Below, one piece after another: positions 43,278 through 52,556 of a stretch of 64,000 nt of DNA. Both the position numbers and the translations under genes were made by a program. Position 1 is the stretch's first letter. Each line of letters opens with the position of its first letter. The notes under the pieces are model-generated. The model saw only the letters and a list, made by a program, of their open reading frames with translations. It was not told where the DNA came from and ran no database searches. This stretch comes from Pseudomonadales bacterium (GTDB lineage: Bacteria > Pseudomonadota > Gammaproteobacteria > Pseudomonadales > Halieaceae): positions 248,001-312,000 of the forward strand of contig JACKNO010000003.1 of assembly GCA_024234815.1 (NCBI GenBank), written 5' to 3'.

Positions 43278-45824
43278 CTAGATCCAGATCATGAAGCCCA
43301 GTTCAAAGGGGTGACTGAGCGCCTCATTGAACGGGTACATGCGCAACTTGTAGTACTGCAGGCCCGCAATTTCAGGCACCACATCCATCTCGAATTCCGT
43401 GTAGCGCTCATCGCCGCCGGTCGCCCTCAGTTCAACCCGCTGGACCACCACGAACTCACCGTCGGCATCGTCGCCGCCCACCAGGCATTCCAGTTTGACA
43501 TCGCCCGCCTGCAGGCCGTTCAACTCCGCCCGCACCCGCAAACCGATCCTGTCATCGTGATACAGGTGCGCCGGCGGCTGCAGCATCAATTGCATGCTCA
43601 CTCCGAACCATGCGTTGCGCACCTTGTGCTTCCAGGCGGCCAGTTCGCGGGCGATAAGGGCACCGTTGGCTTCCAGTTTCCGGCGCTGCTGGCGCGCGGG
43701 CCAGTACAGTTTGGTGACGTAGTCACGCAGCATTCGCTGGGAGTTGTATCTCGGTATCGTGGATTTCATCGACGCCTTGGACAATGACACCCAATCCTCC
43801 GAATAACCACCGCCATCGCGCCGGAAATAGATGGGCAGCATCTCATGCTCGATGATATCCAGCAGTTCGTTGGACTCCTCCTGGTTGCGCTGGCTCTCGT
43901 CGAAACGCGAATCCCTGGGAACAATCCCCCAACCGTTGTGGCCGTTGTAGCCCTCGCCCCACCAGCCATCCAGCACGCTGAGGTTTACCGCCCCGTTCAG
44001 TCCGGCCTTCTGGCCCGAGGTGCCGCTGGCCTCCAGCGGGTACTCCGGCGTGTTCAGCCAGACATCGACGCCCGACACCATCAGTCGGGCCAGCGCCATA
44101 TCGTAACCCTCCAACAGCAATATCTTGCCGATGAACTCCGGGCGCATGGAAAAATCGTGGATCATCCTGATCAACTGCTGGCCGGGCTCGTCGTGGGGAT
44201 GCGCCTTGCCGGCGAACACGATAACCACCGGGCGCTCCGGGTCGCCCAGCAGGCGCGCCAGCCGGCCGGGGTCGGCAAACAGCATGGCAGCCCGCTTGTA
44301 GGTGGCGAAGCGGCGGGCAAAGCCCATCACCAACACGTCTTCATGCGAGCCATCCACATAGCGCACCATGCGACGGATGACGGCATCGCTGATACCGTTG
44401 CGACGCTGCTGCGCCAACACCCCCTCGTGTACGTTCTGCAGCAACTGCTGCTTGAGCGCCTTGTGCACACTCCAGTAGTGGTAATCGGGAATCTCCTCCA
44501 GGCACTCCCAGAACTCCTCGTTCAACAACTCGTTGCGCCAGTCATCGAAGCGCAGGTCGAACAGGCTCGCCCACTCTCGCGCCAGGAAAGTCTGCAGGTG
44601 CACGCCGTTGGTGATATGGGTGATGGGGTTTTCGCGAAAGGGAATCTGCGGCCACAGGGCCGCCTCCATCTCCGAGGCCACCAGCCCGTGGATGCGGCTT
44701 ACGCCGTTGTGGAAGCGGGTGCAGCGCAGGGCCAGGCATGTCATGTTGAAGCCGCCCCCGGAATTGAGTCCGAGCTGGTAGACCTGCTCGAAGTCCATGC
44801 CCAGGTCACGCACCGCAGGGCCCAGGTATTTCTCCACCAGGTGCCGATCAAAAATATCGTGTCCGGCAGGCACCGGCGTATGGGTGGTGAATACCGTGCC
44901 GGCCGCCACCAGTTCCATGGCGCTGTACACATCCAGCCCCTCGCGCATGCGATAGGCGCAGCGCTCCAGCAGTTGGAAGGCGGCGTGGCCCTCGTTGATA
45001 TGCCATACCGTCGGGGTCAGGCCCAGCGCACGCAACGCGCGCACCCCGCCCACTCCAAGCACCAGTTCCTGCTGCAGTCGCATTTCACGGTCACCACCGT
45101 ATAGCTGGTGAGTGATTGCCCTGTCCTCGGCCGAGTTTTCCGGCAGGTTGGTATCCAGCAGGTACAGGGTGATATGCCCGGCCTGGGCGGTCCACACCCG
45201 CACCTTGAGGACACGGCCGGGAAATTCGATATCGAGGGTCAGGTGCTGGCCGCTCTCGGTCAGCGTTGGCACCACCGGCAGGTCGTGGGGATGGGAGCGG
45301 GTGTGACTGACCTGCTGCTGGCCATGACCGTCGATGGTCTGGGTGAAGTACCCCATCTGGTACAGCAAACCGATGGCGACGAACGGCAAACCCACATCGC
45401 TGGCCGCCTTGCAATGGTCGCCGGCCAGGATACCAAGGCCGCCGGAGTAGATCGGAAAGCTCTCGTGAAAGCCAAACTCCAGGCAGAAGTAGGCGACCAG
45501 GTCCTCGACAGGGTCGAACAGGGAGGTCAGTTCCGGGCGGCCGCGATGCTCGCGGTAGGCATCGTAGGCGGAGGTCACCCGACGGTACTCCTCCATGTAG
45601 GAGCGATCCTCCAGGGCCTCGTTGAGGCGCTGCTGCGAGACCCGTCGCAGGAAGGTCTTGGGGTTGTGGTCGCACTTGTCCCACAGGTGCTTGTCGAGGC
45701 GGTGAAACAGGGAGCGGATGGATCGGTCCCAACTGTACATCAGGTCGTTGGCCATCTCCTGCAAGCGCGACAATTCAACCGGGAGACGGGGCTGGATTTC
45801 AAGGGGAAACTGGGTACCGGGCAT
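43278..45824 (-). CDS. glgP: Alpha-glucan/glycogen phosphorylase
   Basis: PLP-dependent enzyme releasing glucose 1-phosphate from alpha-1,4-glucans. The 848-residue protein belongs to the shorter GT35 branch (alpha-glucan phosphorylase, TIGR02094 type) with an N-terminal DUF3417-like segment. The PLP lysine lies in EASGTSGQKAGLNGAVN. THTPVPAGHDIF and INEGHAAFQLLER are also typical. It sits 20 bp downstream of glgA in the glgB-glgA-glgP operon, so synthesis and breakdown genes are co-transcribed. Confidence 0.94.
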   Translation of the reverse strand: MPGTQFPLEIQPRLPVELSRLQEMANDLMYSWDRSIRSLFHRLDKHLWDKCDHNPKTFLRRVSQQRLNEALEDRSYMEEYRRVTSAYDAYREHRGRPELTSLFDPVEDLVAYFCLEFGFHESFPIYSGGLGILAGDHCKAASDVGLPFVAIGLLYQMGYFTQTIDGHGQQQVSHTRSHPHDLPVVPTLTESGQHLTLDIEFPGRVLKVRVWTAQAGHITLYLLDTNLPENSAEDRAITHQLYGGDREMRLQQELVLGVGGVRALRALGLTPTVWHINEGHAAFQLLERCAYRMREGLDVYSAMELVAAGTVFTTHTPVPAGHDIFDRHLVEKYLGPAVRDLGMDFEQVYQLGLNSGGGFNMTCLALRCTRFHNGVSRIHGLVASEMEAALWPQIPFRENPITHITNGVHLQTFLAREWASLFDLRFDDWRNELLNEEFWECLEEIPDYHYWSVHKALKQQLLQNVHEGVLAQQRRNGISDAVIRRMVRYVDGSHEDVLVMGFARRFATYKRAAMLFADPGRLARLLGDPERPVVIVFAGKAHPHDEPGQQLIRMIHDFSMRPEFIGKILLLEGYDMALARLMVSGVDVWLNTPEYPLEASGTSGQKAGLNGAVNLSVLDGWWGEGYNGHNGWGIVPRDSRFDESQRNQEESNELLDIIEHEMLPIYFRRDGGGYSEDWVSLSKASMKSTIPRYNSQRMLRDYVTKLYWPARQQRRKLEANGALIARELAAWKHKVRNAWFGVSMQLMLQPPAHLYHDDRIGLRVRAELNGLQAGDVKLECLVGGDDADGEFVVVQRVELRATGGDERYTEFEMDVVPEIAGLQYYKLRMYPFNEALSHPFELGFMIWI

Positions 45825-45844
45825 ATGTTTCTCTAACCTCAGGA

Positions 45845-47281
45845 TTAAGCGGTGTCGTTATACAGTTGCAGGTAGCGGTTCGCACTTTGCTGCCAGGAGA
45901 AATCCTGGCGCATGGCCGTCAGTTGCACCTGCCGCCAGCTCTGCTTGTCATACCATAGCGCAGCCGCACGCTGCATGGCAGCAAGTAATTCACCGGCGTC
46001 AGGCCGCCGGAACACGAAACCCGTGGCGCTGCCGTCGGCGACGGACTGCGCGTTGGTGTCGACTACCGTGTCGGCCAGCCCCCCCACCGCGCGCACCAGC
46101 GGCAGCGTGCCGTAGCGCAGGCTGTAGAGCTGGTTGAGGCCGCAGGGTTCGAACAGGGATGGCATCAGGAAAATATCCGCGGCAGCCTCGATCCGGTGAG
46201 CCAGGGATTCGTCATAGGCCAGCACCACGGCCATGGCGTCGGGATGCGCGGCGGCGACAGCCTGCAGGCGCTGTTCGTAGCGGGGCTCGCCAGTGCCCAG
46301 GATCGCCAACTGGACCGGCAGCTCGAGAAAGGACTCCAGCACCGGCAGGATGAGTTCCAGCCCCTTTTGCTCCACGAGCCGGCCTACCAGGCCCACCAGA
46401 GGACGATCTTCCGCCGGCGCCAACCCCAGGCTTGCCCGCAGGGCCGCCTTGTTACGCGCTTTGGCGTCCAGCGTTTCCGGGGAGAAGGGATGCTCCAGGT
46501 AGGGGTCGGTCGCGGGATTCCAGACCCGGTTGTCGATGCCGTTCAGGATGCCAACCAGGCGCTCGCGGCGCTGACTGATCAGTCCCTCCAGCCCCATGCC
46601 GCCGGGCGCTTCACAAATTTCACGGGCATAGCCCGGGCTGACCGTGGTGATGTAATCGGCATACACCAGCCCGCCCTTGATAAAACTGCACTGATTGTAG
46701 AATTCCAGCGCGCTATCGCTCCAGAAGTGCGCGGGCAGGCGCAGGCGATCGAAAGTCTCCCGGTCAAAAAGCCCCATGTGCGCCAGGCTGTGAACTGTAA
46801 ATACCGTGCGCGGGCGCTGCTCACTCAGGTGCGTAAGCGCGACGGCGAGGCCCGTATGCCAGTCGTTGCAGTGCAGTACCTCCGGGCGCCAGTCCAGGCC
46901 CGCCGTGCCGGTTGCAATGGCCGCGGCGGCGCGACTCAGCAGCGCGAAACGGTCGGCGTTGTCCGGCCAGGGCTGACCCAGGTGGTCGTGGTAGGGATTG
47001 CCGGGACGCTGCGAAAACACGGGGTGCTCCAGCAGCCAGGTGATCAGTTCAGTACCGGGCAGGCGGGTGGCGAGAATACGCAGCGCGGTGCCGTCGACCT
47101 CCATATCGGCCACGAACTCCGGCGGCTCGATGGACTCCAGCACATGCTGGTAGGCCGGCAGCAGCAGGCGCACATCCATGCCCTGCTGCCTGAGCACCTC
47201 CGGCAGGCTGCCGGCGACGTCGGCCAGACCGCCCGTTTTGATCAGCGGGTAGGCCTCGCTGGCTACAAACAGAAGTCGCAT
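45845..47281 (-). CDS. glgA: Glycogen synthase
   Basis: GT5 glycosyltransferase using ADP-glucose to extend alpha-1,4-glucan. The 478-residue length fits bacterial GlgA. Seen are the N-terminal KTGGLADVAGSLP loop (ADP-glucose binding), HCNDWHTGL, and the C-terminal PSLFEPCGLNQLYSLRYGTLPLVRAVGGLADTV with the catalytic Glu. The ATG at 47281 (MRLLFVASEAYPL) forms a TGATG overlap with the glgB stop and matches the universal GlgA N-terminus, so a start 21 bases upstream is rejected. Confidence 0.96.
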   Translation of the reverse strand: MRLLFVASEAYPLIKTGGLADVAGSLPEVLRQQGMDVRLLLPAYQHVLESIEPPEFVADMEVDGTALRILATRLPGTELITWLLEHPVFSQRPGNPYHDHLGQPWPDNADRFALLSRAAAAIATGTAGLDWRPEVLHCNDWHTGLAVALTHLSEQRPRTVFTVHSLAHMGLFDRETFDRLRLPAHFWSDSALEFYNQCSFIKGGLVYADYITTVSPGYAREICEAPGGMGLEGLISQRRERLVGILNGIDNRVWNPATDPYLEHPFSPETLDAKARNKAALRASLGLAPAEDRPLVGLVGRLVEQKGLELILPVLESFLELPVQLAILGTGEPRYEQRLQAVAAAHPDAMAVVLAYDESLAHRIEAAADIFLMPSLFEPCGLNQLYSLRYGTLPLVRAVGGLADTVVDTNAQSVADGSATGFVFRRPDAGELLAAMQRAAALWYDKQSWRQVQLTAMRQDFSWQQSANRYLQLYNDTA

Positions 47282-49476
47282 CACTTGTCCTGCTCCACGC
47301 ACTTCAGCACTATCCCTCCCAGTGGTGGCAGGGTCAGGGAGACGGAATCCCGGCGCCCCATCCAGGCGGTGGGCTCACTGGCGATATCCGGGCCACTGCC
47401 CACATCGCCGCCACCGTAAAAACGGGAGTCAGAATTGAGAACTTCCCGGTAGCGCCCCGCGCGCGGCACACCGATACGGTAATCGCTGCGCACCACCGGC
47501 GTAAAATTCAGTACCACGACGTGAAAGTCCGCCCCGTCCCAACGCAGGTAACTCAGGACCGACTGGGTGGAATCATGGCAATCGATCCACTCGAAACCGG
47601 CCCCGTCAAAACCGTTGCGATGCAGGCTGGGTTCATCGCGATAGAGCCGATTGAGATCCCCGACCAGTTGCTGCAGGCCCTTGTGTGGCGCCTGTGACAG
47701 CAAGTCCCAGGACAGCTCACCCTGGTGCCGCCACTCCCCCGGCTCGCCCAGTTCACAGCCCATGAACATTAATTTTGCGCCGGGGTAGGTGTAGAGATAG
47801 GTATAGAGGAGGCGCAGGTTGGCAAAGCGCTGCCACTGGTCGCCGGGCATCCTGCCCAGCAGGGAGCGTTTGCCGTGCACGACCTCGTCGTGGGAAAAGG
47901 GAAGAAGGAAATTTTCCGAAAAGGCGTACATCAATCCAAATGTGAGCTGGTCGTGGTGATACTGCCGGTAGACCGGCTCGTGGGCCATGTAATCCAGGGT
48001 GTCGTGCATCCAGCCCATATTCCACTTCATCGAGAAACCGAGACCGCCCACCCAGGTGGGTCGGGTCACCTGTGGCCAGGCGGTGGACTCCTCCGCAATG
48101 GTCAGAGTGCCGGGGTGCTCCCCGTGGGTGAGGGCGTTGAGCTCGCGCAGGAAATCAATGGCCTCGAGGTTTTCCCGGCCGCCGTAGCGATTGGGCTCCC
48201 ACTCCCCCGGGTTGCGCGAATAGTCCAGGTAGAGCATGGATGCCACGGCATCGACCCGCAGTCCGTCGAGATGAAACTCCTCCAGCCAGTAGTTGGCGCT
48301 GGCCAGCAGGAAGTTTTTCACCTCGTTGCGGCCGAAGTTGAAAATAAGCGTGCCCCAGTCGGCGTGCTCCCCCCGGCGTGGATCCTCGTGCTCATACAGT
48401 GCGGTGCCGTCAAAGCGCGCCAGGGCGTGGGCATCCTTCGGAAAATGTGCCGGCACCCAGTCGAGGATGACACCGATGCCGCGACTGTGCAGGAGATCGA
48501 CGAAGAAGCGGAAGTCATCCGGACTGCCGAAACGCTGGGAGGGTGCGAAATAGCCTGTCGTCTGGTAGCCCCAGGAGTCGTCCAGCGGATGCTCGGTAAT
48601 CGGCAACAACTCAACGTGGGTGAAACCCAGTTCATGCACATAGTCCGCCAGCAGCGGCGCCATGTCGCGGAAATTCAGGAATCCGCCCCCGGGGCTGCGC
48701 CGCCATGAACTGGGGTGGAACTCGTAGATCGAGATCGGGGCATGTTGCCAGTCCCAGCTGGCGCGCCGGGCCAGCCACGCCTGGTCCGTCCACTCAAAAT
48801 CGCTGGGGGGACAGACTATGGCCGCCGTTGCCGGACGCATTTCGAAGCGGTTGCCGTAGGGGTCGGCCTTGAGTTGCAGAGCGCCCTGGGCATCGCACAG
48901 CTCAAATTTGTACTTCTCGCCGGGTAGGAGGCCGGGAATGAACAGCTCCCAGACCCCGCTCAGACCGCGCGCGCGCATGGCATGCCGCAAACCGTGCCAC
49001 TGGTTGAAGTCCCCCACCACGCTCACCCGCCGGGCATTGGGCGCCCAGGTGGCGAAGCGCACCCCGCGCACCCCCTCGTGCTCGCAGCAATGCGCCCCGA
49101 GCACGCGGTAGGCATGATGGTGCCTGCCCTCGCCGAACAGGTGCAGATCGAGGTCGCCAACCGTGGGACCGAACCGGTAGGGATCTTCGCTCTGGACCCA
49201 CTCGCCCGCAGCCCCCCGCCAGCGCAGCTGATAGCGGGGCATGGTGGTACCCGTCAGGGTACAGGTGAACAAATCGCTGCCGGCAAGCCGCTCCATCGGG
49301 AGGGTACCATCGGCCAATACCAGCTCGACCTCGGAGACCGCGGGCAAGAGGGCCCTGACCTGCCACCCGGCGCCCTGGCGATGACAACCCAGAACCTCGA
49401 ACGGGTCGTGGTGCTGGCCAGCCAGTAAACGACGAAAGGCCGCGCTCACAGGTTCTCGGATGGAAACTGTTTTCAT
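47281..49476 (-). CDS. glgB: 1,4-alpha-glucan branching enzyme
   Basis: GH13 enzyme forming alpha-1,6 branches in glycogen. The 731-residue protein has the N1 and CBM48 domains, then the catalytic barrel with nucleophile Asp in GLRVDAVASML, acid/base Glu in LTIAEESTAW and the third Asp in PFSHDEVVHGKRSLL. First gene of the leftward operon, translationally coupled to glgA, and divergent from glgC across 112 bp. Confidence 0.97.
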   Translation of the reverse strand: MKTVSIREPVSAAFRRLLAGQHHDPFEVLGCHRQGAGWQVRALLPAVSEVELVLADGTLPMERLAGSDLFTCTLTGTTMPRYQLRWRGAAGEWVQSEDPYRFGPTVGDLDLHLFGEGRHHHAYRVLGAHCCEHEGVRGVRFATWAPNARRVSVVGDFNQWHGLRHAMRARGLSGVWELFIPGLLPGEKYKFELCDAQGALQLKADPYGNRFEMRPATAAIVCPPSDFEWTDQAWLARRASWDWQHAPISIYEFHPSSWRRSPGGGFLNFRDMAPLLADYVHELGFTHVELLPITEHPLDDSWGYQTTGYFAPSQRFGSPDDFRFFVDLLHSRGIGVILDWVPAHFPKDAHALARFDGTALYEHEDPRRGEHADWGTLIFNFGRNEVKNFLLASANYWLEEFHLDGLRVDAVASMLYLDYSRNPGEWEPNRYGGRENLEAIDFLRELNALTHGEHPGTLTIAEESTAWPQVTRPTWVGGLGFSMKWNMGWMHDTLDYMAHEPVYRQYHHDQLTFGLMYAFSENFLLPFSHDEVVHGKRSLLGRMPGDQWQRFANLRLLYTYLYTYPGAKLMFMGCELGEPGEWRHQGELSWDLLSQAPHKGLQQLVGDLNRLYRDEPSLHRNGFDGAGFEWIDCHDSTQSVLSYLRWDGADFHVVVLNFTPVVRSDYRIGVPRAGRYREVLNSDSRFYGGGDVGSGPDIASEPTAWMGRRDSVSLTLPPLGGIVLKCVEQDK

Positions 49477-49588
49477 TAGATATCCACTGATTTATATCAA
49501 CCCGGGATAGGGGACATTTTTTCACTAATTGTCCACAATATAGTCAAATGGTAATGGAATACCTGTAGGCTAACCAGTTCGCATATCA
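49477..49588. promoter_or_regulatory. Divergent promoter region glgB/glgC
   Basis: This 112-bp AT-richer spacer must drive both glycogen operons. GGACA (49512-49516) and TGTCC (49530-49534) form a short inverted repeat with a 13-bp spacer, and TTGTCC (49529-49534) could be a -35 toward glgC. The -10 elements are not convincing. Confidence 0.45.
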
Positions 49589-50869
49589 ATGAAACCAAAA
49601 ATGACCGATAACGATTCTGCAAGATATGTAAGCCGTCTCACCAAGGACACGCTGGCCCTCGTGCTTGCGGGCGGTCGCGGCTCGAGGTTGAAGCAGCTCA
49701 CTTTATGGCGAGCCAAACCGGCGGTGCCCTTCGGCGGCAAGTTCCGGATTATCGACTTCCCACTGTCCAACTGTGTCAATTCGGGCATACGCAAAGTGGG
49801 TATTCTCACCCAGTACAAAGCGCACAGCCTGATCCAGCACATACAGCGGGGCTGGGGCTTCATGCGGGGTGAACTGGGGGAGTTCGTGGAACTGCTGCCG
49901 GCCCAGCAGCGCCTGGAAACGTCCTGGTACGCGGGCACCGCGGACGCCATTTACCAGAACATAGACATCATTCGCACGCACAAGCCGGAGTTTGTGCTGA
50001 TTCTCGCCGGCGATCATATCTACAAGATGGATTATGGCACCATGCTGGCCGCTCACGTTGAAGCCGAAGCAGACATCACCGTCGGTTGTATTCAGGTGCC
50101 GCTGGAGGAAGCCCGCTCCTTTGGCGTGATGGCGGTAGACCAGGATAATCGGGTTATCGAGTTCGCCGAAAAGCCGTCGCAGCCAACACCCATGCCGGGG
50201 CGCGATGACGTGGCGCTGGCCTCGATGGGCATCTATATTTTCCGTACCGAGGTACTGATAGAAGAACTGCTGCGCGACGCGGACACCGAGGGCTCAATGC
50301 ACGACTTCGGCGGCGACATAATCCCGGATGTCATCCATCGACTGCGGGTCACCGCATTTCCGTTTCGAGATGGCGGCGGCCAGGATCACGCCTACTGGCG
50401 GGACGTGGGCACGATCGATGCCTACTGGCAGACCAACATGGAATTGGTAGGTGTCAGCCCGGAACTCAACCTGTACGACCGTGACTGGCCGATCTGGACA
50501 TACCAGGACCAGGTGCCGCCCGCCAAGTTTGTATTCGACGACGAGGGCCGGCGCGGTATGTCAGTGGACTCCATGGTTGCCGGTGGCTGTATTGTCTCGG
50601 GTTCCTATGTCCGCCGCTCCCTGCTGTTCAGTAATGTGCATGTCCATTCTTTCTCGCGAATTGAAGACGCCGTGATTTTCCCCGATGTCGATATCGGCAG
50701 GCGCTGCGTTATCAAGAAGGCCATTATCGACAAGGGTTGCGTCATTCCACCGGACACGCAGATCGGCCTCGACCCCGAGGCGGACGCCGCCCGGTTCCAC
50801 GTTTCCGAAGGCGGCGTTACCCTGGTAACCCCGGAAATGCTCGGACAGAGACTGCACTATGCCCGCTAG
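49589..50869 (+). CDS. glgC: Glucose-1-phosphate adenylyltransferase
   Basis: Forms ADP-glucose from ATP and glucose 1-phosphate, the committed step of glycogen synthesis. The 426-residue protein has the N-terminal nucleotidyltransferase motif LVLAGGRGSRL, KPAVPFGGKFRIIDF and the glucose-1-phosphate site around EFAEKP. A C-terminal left-handed beta-helix (IVSGSYVRRSLLFSNVHVHS) mediates tetramer formation and allosteric control. The GH57 gene starts 11 bp before its stop. Confidence 0.97.
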   Translation: MKPKMTDNDSARYVSRLTKDTLALVLAGGRGSRLKQLTLWRAKPAVPFGGKFRIIDFPLSNCVNSGIRKVGILTQYKAHSLIQHIQRGWGFMRGELGEFVELLPAQQRLETSWYAGTADAIYQNIDIIRTHKPEFVLILAGDHIYKMDYGTMLAAHVEAEADITVGCIQVPLEEARSFGVMAVDQDNRVIEFAEKPSQPTPMPGRDDVALASMGIYIFRTEVLIEELLRDADTEGSMHDFGGDIIPDVIHRLRVTAFPFRDGGGQDHAYWRDVGTIDAYWQTNMELVGVSPELNLYDRDWPIWTYQDQVPPAKFVFDDEGRRGMSVDSMVAGGCIVSGSYVRRSLLFSNVHVHSFSRIEDAVIFPDVDIGRRCVIKKAIIDKGCVIPPDTQIGLDPEADAARFHVSEGGVTLVTPEMLGQRLHYAR

Positions 50870-52556
50870 CCAGCCGATGAGTGTGGTGCTGTGCTGGCAT
50901 ATGCACCAGCCCGAGTACCGCGACCTGCGCACCGGCAAGGTGCATCTGCCCTGGACCTACCTGCACGCGACCAAGGACTACGTGGACATGGCCGCCCACA
51001 TGGAGGCGGTGCCGGAAGCGCGCGCCGTGGTGAACTTCGCGCCAATCCTGCTGGAGCAGCTGGAAAACTATATACACCAGGTCGAAAGTTATATCGAAGG
51101 CAACGGCGTCATCAGGGACCCGCTGCTGGCGGAGCTGGCCGAACCGGCCCTGCCCGGCAACGGCCAGGCGCGACTGCGGTTGATGCAGGACTGCCTGCGC
51201 GCCAACCGCGACCGCATGATAGCCCGTTTCGCGCCATTCCAGCGCCTGGCCACCATGGCCGAATGGTACGAAACTCACCCCGAAAGCCTGATCTACGCCT
51301 CCAACCAGTTCCTGGCCGACCTGCTGGTGTGGTACCACATCAGCTGGATGGCCGAATCACTGCAGCGCGGCGATGCTCGCCTGCGGCGACTGCGCGACAA
51401 GGCCCACAATTTCAGTCTGCACGACCGGCGCGAGTTGCTGCAGATTATCCTCGAACAGCTGCAGTCCGTGATACCGCGCTACCGGGCGCTGGCGGAGCGC
51501 GGCCAGGTGGAGCTGAGCATGAGTCCCTATGCGCACCCCATCGTCCCGCTGTTGCTGGATATGGAGTCCGCCAGGGAAGCGATGCCGGGGGTCCACCTGC
51601 CGGTAATTACCGAGTACCCGGGCGGGGAGGCGCGCGCGCACTGGCATATGCAGCAGGGCCTGGCTACCTTTGAGCGGGTGTTCGGTCGCAAACCGGTGGG
51701 CCTGTGGCCGTCCGAAGGCGGCGTGAGCCAGCAGGCGCTGGCGCTGTTTGGCGAGTACGGCTTCCGCTGGGTCGCCAGCGGCGGCACGGTGCTCAATAAC
51801 AGCCACGACGCCACTTCGAAATCCTGCAGTCACCGGGTGTACCGCTTCGGCGACATTCCCGTTGACTGTTTTTTCCGCGATGACGGCCTGTCCGACCTGA
51901 TCGGTTTCCAGTACTCGGACTGGCACGCGGATGATGCCGTGGCAAACCTGATAGGCCATATGGAGAATATCTCCCAGGTCTGCCCGGATCGCGACAACTG
52001 CCTCATCAGCATCATCCTCGACGGCGAAAACGCCTGGGAGTACTACCCTGAAAACGGTTACCACTTCCTGAATCAGCTGTATCGCGACCTGGCCAAGCAC
52101 CCGCAGCTGAAACTCACCACCTTCGAGCAGTTCCTGGCGGAGAAATCCCCCAGCGCCGCCCACGAAGGCCACCTCACGGCGGGCAGCTGGGTCTATGGCA
52201 CTTTCTCCACCTGGATCGGCTGCGCCGACAAAAACCGGGGCTGGGAGATACTGGTTGAGGCCAAGCACACATTTGACGAACAAATCGCCGCAGGGAAACT
52301 GTCGCCGCAGGAGGTCGCGGCCGCCGAGAAACAGCTGGCCATCTGTGAGGGCTCGGACTGGTTCTGGTGGTTTGGCGATTACAATCCGTCAACCACGGTG
52401 AACCAGTTTGACCAGCTGTTTCGCATGCACCTGGCCAATCTCTACCAGATGTTGCACATCGAAGCGCCGTCCTATCTCTCTGAAGTGATTTCGCGCGGCG
52501 GCGGCCAACCCAGCCGCGGCGGCGTCATGCGCCAACACAGCGACGGCGGCTCATGA
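50859..52556 (+). CDS. Glycoside hydrolase family 57 protein (alpha-amylase/alpha-glucan-acting)
   Basis: A 565-residue intracellular GH57 enzyme. VVLCWHMHQPEYRD near the N-terminus, GLWPSEGGVSQQALAL (around the proposed catalytic Glu) and SIILDGENAWEYYPENGYHFLNQLY are GH57 landmarks. Family members include alpha-amylases, 4-alpha-glucanotransferases and branching enzymes; which activity applies here is undetermined. The ATG at 50859 overlaps glgC by 11 bp; ATG 50877 is a possible alternative. Its stop overlaps the malQ start. Confidence 0.9.
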   Translation: MPASQPMSVVLCWHMHQPEYRDLRTGKVHLPWTYLHATKDYVDMAAHMEAVPEARAVVNFAPILLEQLENYIHQVESYIEGNGVIRDPLLAELAEPALPGNGQARLRLMQDCLRANRDRMIARFAPFQRLATMAEWYETHPESLIYASNQFLADLLVWYHISWMAESLQRGDARLRRLRDKAHNFSLHDRRELLQIILEQLQSVIPRYRALAERGQVELSMSPYAHPIVPLLLDMESAREAMPGVHLPVITEYPGGEARAHWHMQQGLATFERVFGRKPVGLWPSEGGVSQQALALFGEYGFRWVASGGTVLNNSHDATSKSCSHRVYRFGDIPVDCFFRDDGLSDLIGFQYSDWHADDAVANLIGHMENISQVCPDRDNCLISIILDGENAWEYYPENGYHFLNQLYRDLAKHPQLKLTTFEQFLAEKSPSAAHEGHLTAGSWVYGTFSTWIGCADKNRGWEILVEAKHTFDEQIAAGKLSPQEVAAAEKQLAICEGSDWFWWFGDYNPSTTVNQFDQLFRMHLANLYQMLHIEAPSYLSEVISRGGGQPSRGGVMRQHSDGGS